DNA from: Wyeomyia smithii
Taxonomy: Eukaryota > Arthropoda > Insecta > Diptera > Culicidae
Reading direction: 5' to 3'
DNA: 64,000 nt
Assembly: GCF_029784165.1 (NCBI RefSeq)
Contig: NC_073696.1
Coordinates: forward strand, 20,355,530-20,419,529
The notes under the pieces: model-generated
Database searches by the model: none
Told to the model about the DNA's origin: nothing
What the model saw: only the letters and a program-made list of their open reading frames with translations
Position numbers and translations under genes: made by a program
Shown here: positions 11,394 to 22,610 of the stretch, piece by piece
Layout: every line of letters begins with the position of its first letter
Position numbering within the stretch: the stretch's first letter is position 1

Positions 11394-11912
11394 AAGGGGC
11401 AACAGTAGCGCCATTTTGAATTTTAAAAAATCGGAAATTTTCGATGTTTTTTCGACGCCATTTTACTTTCAAGCCAACTATCAATATTCTAAAAGTTTGT
11501 CCTCATATTAGCATTTTCTTACCCAATTAAAAAAAAACAGATCTTAAATCGGACACAAACTGAGCTCAAAACGGTGATCTACGACAACGGTTCATGCATG
11601 GTTTTAATATATTACACAAGGCGAAATAATATCGAGTATGTATGAGCATTAATGGTAATGCGCTAATATCTGAAAGTGGTAGTTAAAAAATTGTATTGAG
11701 TGAAAAAGTCTCAGGAATCGATTGGTAGGTGTCTGATCCACGTAAAATGCCAACAACATGTCAATTTTGCTCCAATTCCCCTACAATACTAAAATTGGTA
11801 TATCTCGAAGTTAGATTAACATATTTGAAATCTCTTTAATGTAAGCGATACTCAAAGATATAAAAAAAAAATTGTCTTCACGTGATCCTCCCTTTTTTTG
11901 CGGGGAGGGGGT
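11394..11912. other. No feature recognised
   Basis: AT-rich non-coding sequence without a domain, tandem repeat or clear inverted repeat visible by eye. It precedes the 5' truncation point of the second RTE copy. Confidence 0.4.
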
Positions 11913-13492
11913 TGACCGACGGTTGCAGCCGGGTGGAAGAGCATTTTCAGGCGCTATTTAACGGTGAGAAGCCGGATGAGCAGAGCAGGAACAGTATTAC
12001 GATTATGAGTGACGAACAAACTGTGGAGCCACCAACACGGGAGGAGGTGAAAAAGGCGATTAGTGAGCTGAAAAACGGCAACCTCTAAATCGAGAAGCGA
12101 GCGGCTGTACTATGCGATCCATCAGACCATACTTAGGATCTGGACGGATGAACGATTAGTTGGAAGGCCTCATATGCCCTATTTATAAGAAGGGTCATCG
12201 ATTGGATTGTTGCAACTATCAAGACTTTACGTTGCTCAAATCCGCATATACAGTCCCTCTACATTTATGGGTCAGTCAACGTGTTGCCCAAATGTTGAAA
12301 AATGAATATAAAATCGGAAAAGTTATCAACTACGAATGTTTTACTATCTTTTTCTGTGTTCTGATGTATACTTTCGATCGACAATTAGTTTCACTGCAGC
12401 TGATGTGTGTAAATCGGTTAAGAAGAAAAATAGTACTTGCATAGCAAAAGACACAATTATGAGTCACTTTTGGCCTTCGAGATCATTTAGTTTATAATAC
12501 CATCATAATCCATCACAAAAGTTATTTTATTGTTGTAAAAGCTTGAAAATATGTTCTTTTATTAGGTCGTGATGTATTTTCATGCAAAAGTAAAAAAAAA
12601 AATAGCCCAAATTTGGACTGAACCTCAATTGTGCTCCGCAAAACATAACATTACTACAATTATGTTTTTAGTAACATTTTCAACATAAAATCATTTCAAT
12701 CGTATGAATAGGGTTACAATCGAGTTATAAAAAATACCACTGCCAATGAAAATTGTTCAGTTTCGTGAGAATAGACGTATTTGCGTAAAAGTGACCCATA
12801 ATTGTGGAGGCACTGTAAAGTGCTCTCCCGTATCCTGTGGCAGATAATGCTTGAACACCGTTTCCCGACGAAGCTAATTAGGCTGATTCGTATGACGCTG
12901 GTGGGGTCGAAGCCGTGAAGTGAAACGACGAGTTGCAGTTGCGAACAGGGCCTTCTACGGACTACGTAACCAGCTAAGGTCTTGTAGTTTGCAATCTCGC
13001 ATAAAACTTGCGCTGTATAGGACGCTGATACTCCCGGTGGCCCTTTACGGACATGGAGCATGGACGCTGAAGGAAGCTGATCGACGAGTGCTCGGAGTTT
13101 TTGAGCGTAAAGTTCTGCGATCGATACTTGGCGGTAAACTGGAAGATGGAGTGTGGCGCAGACGCATGAATCACGAGTTGTACCAGGTATACAAACATGC
13201 TGATATAGTTAAGGTAATACAACGGGTAAGGCTTCAGTGGGGTGGGCATGTGGCCTGAATGCCCGACGAGTGAGCCGCCAAAAATATTTTCAGGAGATAA
13301 CCAGGATGAGGTCGTCGACTCCGTGGTAAGCCTCGCACGCGGTGGAAGAAGATGCACGATCTGCTGGTATACGAGGAGACTGGAGAACGCCTGCCCAAGA
13401 CAAAAGAAGCTGGACATCGCTAATTCACTCGGTCCTAGACCGGTGAACGGTCCGTTAGCCAACAAAGTAAGTAAGTAAAGTAAGTAAAGTAA
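11913..13492 (+). pseudogene. RTE-type retrotransposon copy 2, 5'-truncated with internal deletions and a nested MITE
   Basis: Homology to copy 1 starts at its position 6345 (GACGGTTGCAGCC). It continues to 12250, is interrupted by the TA-flanked element 12251-12815, and resumes at 12816. There the sequence jumps from the equivalent of about 6743 to 6936 and again from about 7012 to 7398, so most of the RT core, including the FADD site, is gone. The C-terminal domain (12920-13258 frame, RRVLGVFERKVLRSILGG) is partly open and then broken near 13255. The 3' end is the same AAGTAAGTAAAGTAAG tail. It keeps the A residue missing from copy 1 at 6485, so it documents one of copy 1's frameshifts. Confidence 0.85.
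12251..12815. mobile_element. 565-bp Tc1/mariner-like MITE inserted in RTE copy 2
   Basis: Terminal inverted repeats of about 24 bp: the left end is CAGTCCCTCTACATTTATGG and the right end reads, in complement, CAGTGCCTCCACAATTATGG. Both are followed by GTCA. The element is flanked by TA (12249-12250, 12816-12817), and the empty site is given by the uninterrupted RTE copy at 6717-6722. An internal copy of the terminal word CACAATTATGRGTCACTTTT lies near 12450. No transposase frame remains. TA target choice and CAGT ends place it with Tc1/mariner-type MITEs. Confidence 0.85.
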
Positions 13493-16400
13493 CCCAAGTA
13501 ACACACGTTATTGTAGAATAGTTGACGTTACCTATTCCATGACATCTCTATCACCAGAAAAGCGCAAAAATTGAAGGCTACCAGAACAAGTACCGTTACA
13601 ATATGAAGTATTATATAACTGCATGAAAGCTAGCCACCTTGATAGAATGGAGAGGCAAAATACATCTCGAGTACTAATACGGCAATGCGCAAATCTGTTG
13701 CTATGACAACTGTTAACCAGCACATGCGCAAATGTGTTTTGTCTGTGCAGTGCAACTAGATTGACAATCGTTTTTATTAGTGGCAGTTTTAATTGATTAT
13801 AAATTGATAACAAAAAATACTATTCAACCTTTCAAAATGAGTTGTTTCTTTTGCTTGAATATTAAAATTGTTTTCACATAGTTTGAACGTTATCTGGACA
13901 TAATATCTAACAAAACTAAAAAACGTTGTTAGATGTACGATAACAAAAAGCATAGGACACATTCTACCGTGACGTTACAACGTTTTGACTATTCTGTTGT
14001 CATCATTTTAATTCTAACTTGTATTTTTTTCATGAAACCCTCTGATATTATTACAGATTCGGAAAGTAGACAAAATTTCCTATAACAATGATGTATAAGA
14101 TATTTGTTTACTTTGTTTATATGTAGCGTGACGTTACAACGCGCGAGTAATTGAGGTGTCGGGACTTTTCTTACAAAAGTCAAAAACTCTGCTCTGTTTG
14201 GAATTTTATAACAATTTCTTCTTCCACAATTTGATAACAAATAATAATCGAAAATTTTGCCATGTTGAGAGTGCCTATAACTGGTAACATCTATATTTGA
14301 GAAGCTTTTATATATTTCGTGACGTTACAACGCTCATTTTTCAGCAAGGGGTATTCTCACTCCGTTGTAACGTCACGAAAATATGAAGCAGTCGATATCC
14401 ATTATTTATCACATATTTCTTAGACATTTTCATATGAAATAGTTCAATATCTGATTTTATACATTTCTACTTCTACTTTATGCACTTGGTTTGTGGGGTT
14501 ATCCACAAACTACGTAACAAATTTACTTTGTCGTTTGATGTTTGGGCATGCAGAACCAAACTTAAACTTGGAGATTTTCAGTGAAGGAATGTGAGTTATG
14601 ATCAAATCAATTCTTTTCATAAGTGACATATGTATCATAAATATTCTCAAAAGTGTCTTATACGACATTATGTGTAAAACATATTGAATTTATTTTTATT
14701 GTAGTTTTTTCACAATGTCTGAGTACGTTAGCAGTTTATTCAGCATTTATATTAAAATCAAGTTAACAAATGTGTCCTTAATTCCAATAAATACAAGAAA
14801 CCTTTCAAAAATTATAATAATAACACAAAAATGCCGCTTTTAGCTTTTTTCGCTCCCGTAATATTTCCTTGATTTTTTAAAACTCACACTACTTATTCAA
14901 AAAAAATCGAGTGCATTTTTGCCGCTGAAGATTTTTTCATCTAGACTTGCCCCAAAAATAAATAGCTGGCTTATTCCACGATATGGTGTTGGTCGTTCAA
15001 AAATGTTCTTCTCATCGTCAAATGTGGTGATGTCACGTCTCGTAATTGCGATAACCATCACATTCGGAAGATTGGCTTGAGCGATGCGGACGATTCATTT
15101 CATTGATACGGTTACCTTGCGTCAATAGTTTTTCTCTTAGGGAACATTCGCATGTTACGTAACGCGGAAGTTGACAAATTTCAATCCCCCCCACGCAATG
15201 CATTACATGTTCTATGTGATATGTAATAAGCTCTATGGCATTGCCATCAAAATTAGGTTGTCAAGTGATGGAATAAGGCAGTACCTGTTGTAATTCTTTG
15301 AGGATAGACTATGAAAAATTCAAGAACATGATGGGGATTATAAACCTTTTTGCTCGGAAAAATAAGCAGTTTGGATTTTTTCAAGTGTGTAGCAATTTTT
15401 ATATACATTGAAATTGTAGTTTTTCAATAGTACAGTTATTCGATAGCAATAAGTTGTTTGTTTATTGAAAAAATCAATTATGACCGAAGACGTTAATAAT
15501 GAACATTTATTAAAAATTGAAGAAAACCGGCTGTAACTCGGCAAAGCCATTTTATGCAAAACACCATATCGAGTTTCAAGTTCAGCTCATGGCGCGTGAC
15601 AAGCCGCACTTGAAATCTATCCAACTTTCTCCCTATTACTCAAAGCTCGAACAAAATTTTCAAAAATGTTCTCAAGAAGTTGTACCTAAAGATAGAGCAA
15701 TATAGTTTTTTTTTCGATATTTTTTAAAAATAGAAAAGACATTTAACCTACACAAGACATGCTGCACATCTTGTACCTTAAATTAATTATTTAAGTATAC
15801 TACGACGTTCAAGATGTACGGGAAAAGCGATAATTATTTTGCTGATACGTGAAAATTTTAGCTGTTTCAAAAATACCTACAGTATAAGATAAACCCTTTC
15901 TCGACGGGTGACATTCAGACTTTGATTCAAGTTCAACAACCATAAGGTTAGAGAACAGATTGATCTTTAATATGCAATACAGTTTGTGTCAATTGTGTAT
16001 ATAGTTGATGAGTAATAGGAGTTTGAAGTTTGAGGTAAAAACTGATTCCTCTCCGACAAAGGTGGTGGTGATGGGATGAGGATTGTTATGTTGTAGGACA
16101 ACACTAGAAAAAGGTTTTTTGAGATGGAACGCACAGATGACAGATGTTTCATGCGCGTCATTCATCACGTGTGAAGTTATATCGGAGTTTTCGAGAGTGA
16201 TTTGAACTACCCATCAATGATTAAAAGAGGACAGTATTTAGTTATTCCAAGCTTTGCTATTGTTAATAACAAATTGCAAAGACGAATTTTTGCATCTGTG
16301 AATATTTTTTTGAGCAATCCAGTATATTTTCATGAGCAATCGTTTTTGTAAATTGTTTTTTTTTTTTCAATCACGTTCATTTTTGTTTATTTTGTAAGTT

Positions 16401-17192
16401 TAGTTCAAATAAAACATATGTAACATCAAACAATTGAGAAAATCAATTATTATTCATGTTATGAAATTAAAAAAAGATTAAATTGTTAGAAAACAATTTT
16501 TCGAATATAAGCAAATAATGGAGAAAAAGTTTCTAGATGTTGGAGAAAATAGCTGTGCAGTGGATCCGTATAAGAAGCGATATGCAGATTCGTTCACGGG
16601 TAAGCTATCAATCCACGCGTTTTCATGATCTACTGAACGAAGGATTTATCGCAGTTTAGATAATTAATTAAGCTTTAAACCAGCGCTGGCCATCTGCATC
16701 GAATTATCGATATTGTCATAGTTACATCTTGAACTTCAACTCGATATTTCAAAAAAATAATTTATCATTTTAGATTAAATACCAACTTTTATTAGTAAAA
16801 TATGCATTTGAAAGTGGCTAGCCACTACGGGCCACCTAGTATAATAGAATAATATTAGAATTTTTTAGAATGTAACGTTACTCATGGATGACCCACAGTT
16901 TAAAAATTAAAAACATTATTCCATTGTACAAAATTTATTCTCTGTTATATATGAACTAATTTAGACGCATCAAGTATGTTTTCAAACATAGACGAATATT
17001 ATATAAGGAGAGAAAAATAATTTCGTGACGTTACAACACAAATTGAACCCGGTTGTAACTCAAGTTGTATTCAACCTAGCTGCGATCTTTTAGTATCAAA
17101 TTAAAGGTATTTTTGAGTATTAAGAGAATACGAAATTATATAATTACTTTCGTTGTAACTTATTTTCTAACATGTTTTGTGTGTTACTTGGG
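13493..17192. mobile_element. 3.7-kb element with CCCAAGTAACACAC terminal inverted repeats and GTGACGTTACAACG words
   Basis: The left end CCCAAGTAACACAC at 13493-13506 is matched by its exact complement GTGTGTTACTTGGG at 17179-17192. Inside, the 14-mer GTGACGTTACAACG or a close variant recurs at about 13970, 14129, 14320 and 17025, and inverted at about 14364. No transposase domain is recognised; the longest frames are under 90 codons. It abuts the AAGTAA tail of RTE copy 2 directly, so a target duplication cannot be told apart from the tail. The superfamily is unknown. From 13986 onward it is duplicated at 25001. Confidence 0.55.
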
Positions 17193-17646
17193 AAGCTTCA
17201 ATCCCGTGCAAATCTTATGGAAAGAGCAGAGTGAACTCTTTCATTCATACGGCCTAATAAGATTTGGAAAAGGGCATATTATCGTTTTACTTTCCACAAC
17301 ATGTCACCTTAATAATCCTCCAGTTTATCATCATTTTATCATTTTATTCTATGAAAGTAACTGATCTACTGGGTTAACCCATACAACACTATCGGACATT
17401 TTCATACAAGTAGGCGGACAAAAATATTTTTAATACATTTTCAACACTTCCGGTATTGTTTCTACTTTTTATGATCGAAACAGGTTGCTTAAGATTATTT
17501 GTGACTGTAATGCGGTCAAATTTTGATAGGGGCGTGCATTTTTTATATGATTAGCAAAAATTCCGCGAAATCCGAGAGCCGCGTAATAAATCCCTTGAAT
17601 TTCAAAATCCGCGTAACACAGGACGCGTAAAAAAACTCAAGTGTAC
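17193..17646. other. No gene; spacer between two repeat elements
   Basis: AT-rich sequence between the right end of the CCCAAGTAACACAC element and the foldback element. The open frame at 17113-17364 (83 codons) crosses the element boundary and shows no domain. It is repeated at 28208-28661. Confidence 0.4.
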
Positions 17647-17652
17647 GTGTAT

Positions 17653-19136
17653 TAGGTGTCCCAAAAAAAAAATCGATGTTGAAACAGTCAAGGTGTTCAG
17701 CCCTAAATTGAAAGGTAATGTTATTTATAGCATTTCTGTAGAACATTTTGACTTTCTAAAAGGTCGTTTTCAGGTTGCCCAAACGTGATTTATGAAAAAA
17801 TGACTTTTTTAAGCTACAAAGCCACTTTTTTGCACTTTTTTCAATTCTGTTCGATTCCTACATTTTTCGAACATTTTTTTATTTTTGTGGGGTTGTTTTC
17901 GAATATTTTGTCTAGTTTGGTTCAGCATTGTATTCAGTTTTTTGACTCCCAGAGCCCATTAAACATCACAAAAAAAATAATTTTTCTAATAATATTTAGA
18001 TAAAACTCTTCAAAACACAAATAAAAAAAAACTTTAAGCAAGAACTGAAATTTTCACTACAAACGATTTACGACGAAAATCTACATGAAAAAAGATAATT
18101 GACATCTTATCGAGGAGCTGAGAAAATGGCATTTTTCTATGTGATGGAAAACTATGCATTTTAGCAAATATGTTAAATAACTGTTATATTTTAAGAGATA
18201 AAAAATAACAATTTTCAGAAAACAAATGCATTTTTGGATGGCTGATAACTTAGTAGAAGGTTTCAAAATTTGGAAAAATCTGCGAAAAAAGTTAGAACGA
18301 AAATTATGATTTTTTGTGCCTTCTAATAGAAAACTCAATGTTGCTCGTAATATGTAAGAGATAGAAACATAATGTCTTCGGTAAAGTTTCTTGTTTTAAG
18401 ATAACCTAAAACTTTGTCGAAGACACCTTGCATCTATCTCATTCTTATTAAAAAGTAAATTTTTTATCTCACTTATTGGTGGATTGATCACTCTTCTTTC
18501 TGCATTAAAAGATGCATTTTTGAATATCCTGAAACTTCTCCGAACATACCTCATGGCTATAATCAACATTTGAAATTATACGCACAAACGGCAAAATAGA
18601 ACACTGTGCAATGGAGATATTGAGCTTTAGTGGCATTTTTGACAAAATGCATAGTTTCCCATCACATGTAGAAACGCTGATATCTCAGCCCCCCGATAAG
18701 ATAACAAGGATCTTTTTTAATGTAAATTTTCGTCTTAAATTCCGCTTTGCAGTAAAAATTTCAGTTCTTGATCAAAAAATTTTTTGAAGGGTTTTATCTG
18801 AAAATTATAAGGAAAATTCACTTTTTTGTGATGTTCAGTGGGCTCTGTGAGTCAAATAATTGAATGCGATGCTGTGCCAAACCATATTCAAAAACAACCC
18901 CACAAAAATAAAAAAATATAAAGAAAAATTTCGGAATCGAACAGATTTGAAAAAAGTGCCAACGAGTGGTTTTGTTGCTTGAAAAAGTCATTTTTTCATA
19001 AATCACGTTTGGGCAACCTGAAAACGACCTTTTAGAATGTCGAAATATTCTACAAAAATGCTATAAATAACATTATCTTTCAATTTAGGGCTGAGCACCT
19101 TGACTTTTTCAACATCGATTTTTTTGGGACAGCCTA
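17653..19136. mobile_element. Foldback element with about 500-bp inverted arms
   Basis: Left arm about 17653-18190 and right arm about 18640-19136 are diverged inverted copies of each other. They start TAGGTGTCCCA at the left and TAGGCTGTCCCA in complement at the right, and share words such as TCAAGGTG...AGCCCTAAATTG and CAGGTTGCCCAAACGTGATT. A direct GTGTAT lies on both sides (17647-17652, 19137-19142) and is a good target-duplication candidate. The 450-bp middle contains a smaller hairpin (TGTCTTCG 18373 with CGAAGACA 18418). No protein is encoded. It is repeated at 28668-30151 in the second copy of the contig overlap. Confidence 0.78.
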
Positions 19137-19142
19137 GTGTAT

Positions 19143-19788
19143 ATATATGAATGCAAACATAAGTAAATGAATAAAACATCCCTCGGTTTTTCTATATCCT
19201 AACCTTACAATACTCCCAATCGTAATTACCTATGAAAAAAAAAACAAGTATTTTGTGACGCTTTTCACACTTTCGCGATACTTAACCCCGCGCAAAAGGC
19301 ATTAACCCCACACACTAAGGATTTACTACCGAATCTCGGTAATGTACTACCGAGAACGGCACCACTGAAAAATATGGTTAAAAAATATGACTGTCACTTT
19401 TCTTCATGAACCTCTGTTCAGCCTTACTAGAATTTCGACACAAAATATTATTAATCTCAGTGGTGTTGCATGGTTTTCATTGTTTTTCTGCTGAATTTTT
19501 AGTAAATGAGGTAAAACCGTGATAGCCTTGATCAAGAATCGAGAATCAAGAATTTGTAAGTGTGTAGAAGAACTTTTTAGCACACATTTTCAAATAAATA
19601 TGGCGTTAACCCACCAAATCAGTAAACCACGTTTGTTACGTCGCATAACGTCGATTGGTGTTTATATTTAATTCATGTCGCAGTATTGAAAAGCAAGAAA
19701 ATCAATATAGAAAATGTTGGTTAAGAAGCACCTTCATCAAGCTTTAATCTATTTTATTTTATTATTGAAGTAGAATACTTCTCTCAGG
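19143..19788. other. No gene recognised
   Basis: Non-coding sequence between the foldback element and the promoter-like unit. A small inverted pair CGAATCTCGGTAATGTACTACCGAG occurs around 19330-19355. It is repeated at 30158-30803. Confidence 0.4.
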
Positions 19789-20139
19789 AAGTTCGGCTAC
19801 ATAGGGATGTGAAATGAAAATCTAAAACCGAAAAAAGGGAAAAATATGTCCAATTTCAAATGCTAATAAATCGGTTAGTATTCGATGGATTTCCTTCGTT
19901 CTTGCAGCAATAGATTGGAAAATCTTCTAAGATTCTTCCCAAAATAAGATAATTGTAATTTTATTTTTCACACTATTGTACTATTGAAAATAGTCAAGCC
20001 TTGTCAAAACGAAAAATTCGACCTCTGATTGGTCGTTATATGCTTGCTTCCCAAGCACGGTCGACAGGATCATATACCTTGCAATTGAAAACATGCTATT
20101 TGGCCTATATAAGAGCCTGTTTCATCCGGAGCCGCTCAT
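19789..20139 (+). promoter_or_regulatory. Promoter-like repeat unit R1: CCAAT, TATA and initiator
   Basis: A dispersed block starts GTTCGGCTACATAGGGATGT and recurs at 35776-36090 at roughly 80% identity. It ends in a textbook core promoter: inverted CCAAT (ATTGG, 20028-20032), TATATAAG (20106-20113) and an initiator TCAT whose A (20138) lies 32 bp downstream of the TATA start. A second unit at 24091-24125 has TATTTAAG and TCATGATAGTTCTGAACAGC at the same spacing, which shows what normally follows this start site. In R1 the initiator is cut by the Jockey-type insertion, and the downstream half resumes at 22611. What the unit normally transcribes is unknown. It is repeated at 30804-31154. Confidence 0.6.
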
Positions 20140-20254
20140 CATTATTCGTCTCACGCTTGGTGTGTACAGACGTGTTTGTTACAACAACTGAAAGTTTTAG
20201 TTTACCTATCGCATTCGTTTATTTTACTTATCACATTCGTTATACAACAGTACG

Positions 20255-21344
20255 TTGTCGTGTCCCAATGAAATGGGAAAAACGGGTTCCAGTAAGGAGC
20301 AAAACAATAAGCGTCCTCGTGACCCTGCTGAAAAGGATGATGGAATCGCCAAGAAGATACTAGCTGCTAACAAGTTTGCATCGCTGGCTGACCAAACTAC
20401 CGAGAAAACGGAAACGAAGGAGAAAATGCCGCCTTTCTACGTAAAAGGTTTTCCGCCTGGACTAAGGCAACACTTCAATGAACTTATCAGCAAAGGGCTG
20501 ATAGCTACCCTGAGGCTTTGCACGGACGGCTACAAAATCGTCGTTCCATCCACTCCACATTACAAGGCAGTAGAGGCTTACCTGAAGCAAACAAAAGCGG
20601 AGTATTTTACTCACGATATTGCAGCTACAAAACCATTCAAAGTTGTACTGCGTGGTTTACCGGAATTGGAACTGGACGAGTTAAAAACGGAGCTTGTCGC
20701 TTGCGGCCTAGAAGTGGAAGCAGTATACAAAATGATAAGACACAACAAAGCCATCAAGTATCGTGATCAGTTATACCTGATCCACCTGACCAGGGGTTCA
20801 ACTACACTGAGCACAGTGAAAACAATCACCGGCCTTTTCAACATCATCGTGCAATGGGAGCGATACAAACCGATTCATCGCGATGTCACGCAGTGTTCCA
20901 ATTGCTTGAACTATGGACATGGCACAAAGAATTGCCACATCAAGAGTCGCTGCATGAATTGTGCAGGTCCGCATCGAACAGTGGATTGTCTTGTTGAGGA
21001 AGCCGAACAAATCAAGTGTCTCAACTGTGACAAAGAGCATGCTACGAACAGCCGTTCCTGTCCAAAACGAGCAGAATTTATCAAAATTCGAAGTGAAATT
21101 GCCAATCGCCAGCGACCGTCGAATAGAAAAAGTGTACAACCTAGCGTTACACCAACCCCGTCAGCGACTTCAAGTATGTTGCCGTTTCCATCTCCTCCAA
21201 CTGGTGGTGTTCCTAGCCGGGACCCCCCCGGATTTTTGAGTTATGCACAGGCTGCCAGCATGCCCCCAGCAAGTAGCAATTTGTACTCGATGGAACAGCT
21301 AGCTACGCTGTTTCTTAAACTCGAGCCGTATTCTGTGCCACGCA
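20255..21344 (+). CDS. Jockey-type ORF1 (Gag-like nucleic-acid-binding protein)
   Basis: RNA-binding ORF1 protein of a Jockey-clade retrotransposon, which coats the element RNA. The N-terminus is hydrophilic. Residues about 60-215 form the region that typically precedes the zinc knuckles in these proteins (PPFYVKGFPP, then PFKVVLRGLPELELDELKTE). Three zinc knuckles follow: CSNCLNYGHGTKNC, CMNCAGPHRTVDC and CLNCDKEHATNSRSC (about residues 213-271). A proline/serine-rich tail follows. The open frame continues to 21457, but from about 21345 it reads through RT sequence in the wrong frame, so the last 35-40 residues are not native. ATG 20255 is the first in frame; an alternative is the next ATG at 20270. 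An identical copy lies at 31270-32359. Confidence 0.82.
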
Positions 21345-22379
21345 GAAGTGAACAACATATTCCTGGACGAACAGTTCGGTTTTCGCAGAGGCCATTCAAC
21401 AACATATCAACTGCAGAGAGTAACAAAACTCATCAATCGGAACAAGGAGCTATCTAAAACAACTGCCATGGCCTGCCTGGACATAGAAAAAGCATTCGAA
21501 AACGTGTGGCACGACGGGCTTATCTACAAGCTACAGCGCTACAACTATCCCGTTTATCTAGTGAAGATTGTGCAAAACTATCTTACGCTGCGCAAATCTC
21601 AGGTCTGTGTGCTGGGTGGCCTGTCTGACCCATACGACGTAGGAGCTGGTGTTCCTCAGGGCAGCATCCTTGGTCCTGTTCTGTACAACTTATTCACATC
21701 AGATATTCCTGAACTACCCAATGGAGGCATCCTGTCGCTGTTTGCTGATGACACCGCCATTATGTACGAGGGCAGACAGATCAACCAAATAGTTAAAAAG
21801 CTGCAAACTGGGCTTAACGTCTTTGTGAATTACCTCACCTCATGGAAAATTTGTGTGAATGCAGCAAAAACTCAGACCATAGTCTTCCCACATCGGAATA
21901 GTCAACGTTTGGTGCCGACAACAAAGATTCGGTTGAACAATGTGGATATTCCCTGGTTGTCAAATGTTCGCTACCTTGGTTTGACCTATGATCATAAGCT
22001 ACTTTATCGCCCCCACATTGAACAAACAGTAACGAAAAGCTTAGTGCTAATGAAGAAGTTGTACCCGCTAATCAACCGAAAATCGAAATTATCCGTCGTG
22101 AATAAATTGACGGTATACAAACAGGTCATCCTGCCGATGCTTCTATACGCCTCGTCGATCTGGAGAACCTGCGCGAGAACCCACCTGCAAAAGATTCAAC
22201 GGATCCACAACAAGTTCCTGAAAATGATTTTGAACGTGCCCTTCGGAACCCGAACATCAGAAGTGCATCAAATAGCTGGTATCGATATGACCGAAAACAT
22301 AATCTCTGCACACGCTGAAAACACTAAAAACAATGCACTTAACTCTAGTGCGGTGCTCATTCGTGAGCTTTATTTATAA
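21345..22379 (+). pseudogene. Jockey-type ORF2 remnant: C-terminal half of reverse transcriptase
   Basis: From about 21345 the sequence encodes the middle of a Jockey-clade RT: LDEQFGFRRGHSTTYQL, then MACLDIEKAFENVWHDGLIY, AGVPQGSILGPVLYNLFTSD and the catalytic SLFADDTAIMYEG (FADD at 21741-21752). The usual C-terminal segment ends at 22379. The apurinic-type endonuclease and the first RT motifs, roughly the first half of ORF2, are absent. Their loss joins ORF1 to RT out of frame, with the junction in the SEQHI / NNIF region. The ATG at 21348 is internal and not a native start. The RT half itself is uninterrupted, which suggests the deletion was recent or that this form was propagated. An identical copy lies at 32360-33394. 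Confidence 0.85.
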
Positions 22380-22610
22380 GTAGCTAGGTATATTTATTCA
22401 ATAATTAAAACTCTAATGCCGAGCATTAAAATGTAAATCATGTACGTAGAAAAGGAAAAAGTAGTAACACTTATAGTACATTAAAAAACATCAGAGTTGA
22501 AAAGTTGATAAAATTGAATCTCTCACAATGTTCAAAAAACAAATGTATAATGAAAATACCGTAAGAAAAATAAAGAATATTAAATCCAAAAAAGAATTGA
22601 AGTCGCTCAT

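Larger units (their letters stand above)
20140..22598 (+). mobile_element. Jockey-type non-LTR retrotransposon, internally deleted, inserted at the R1 start site
   Basis: Flanked by an imperfect 12-bp duplication, GGAGCCGCTCAT (20128-20139) and GAAGTCGCTCAT (22599-22610). The intact comparison is the R2 unit at 24113, where GAAGCCGCTCAT runs straight on into GATAGTTCTGAAC. The element's own start reads CATTATTCGTCTCACG. AGACGTG at 20168 lies at +28 relative to the A at 20141, matching the internal initiator plus DPE promoter known for Jockey-clade elements. It encodes a full Gag-like ORF1, then only the C-terminal part of ORF2; the whole endonuclease and the start of RT are missing. It was mobilised, if at all, in trans. 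It is repeated at 31155-33613. Confidence 0.75.

Noticed and set aside
20001..20363. 120-codon open frame upstream of Gag
   Set aside because: It runs through the TATA/CCAAT promoter block, the insertion point and the start of Gag in another frame, and has no domain.
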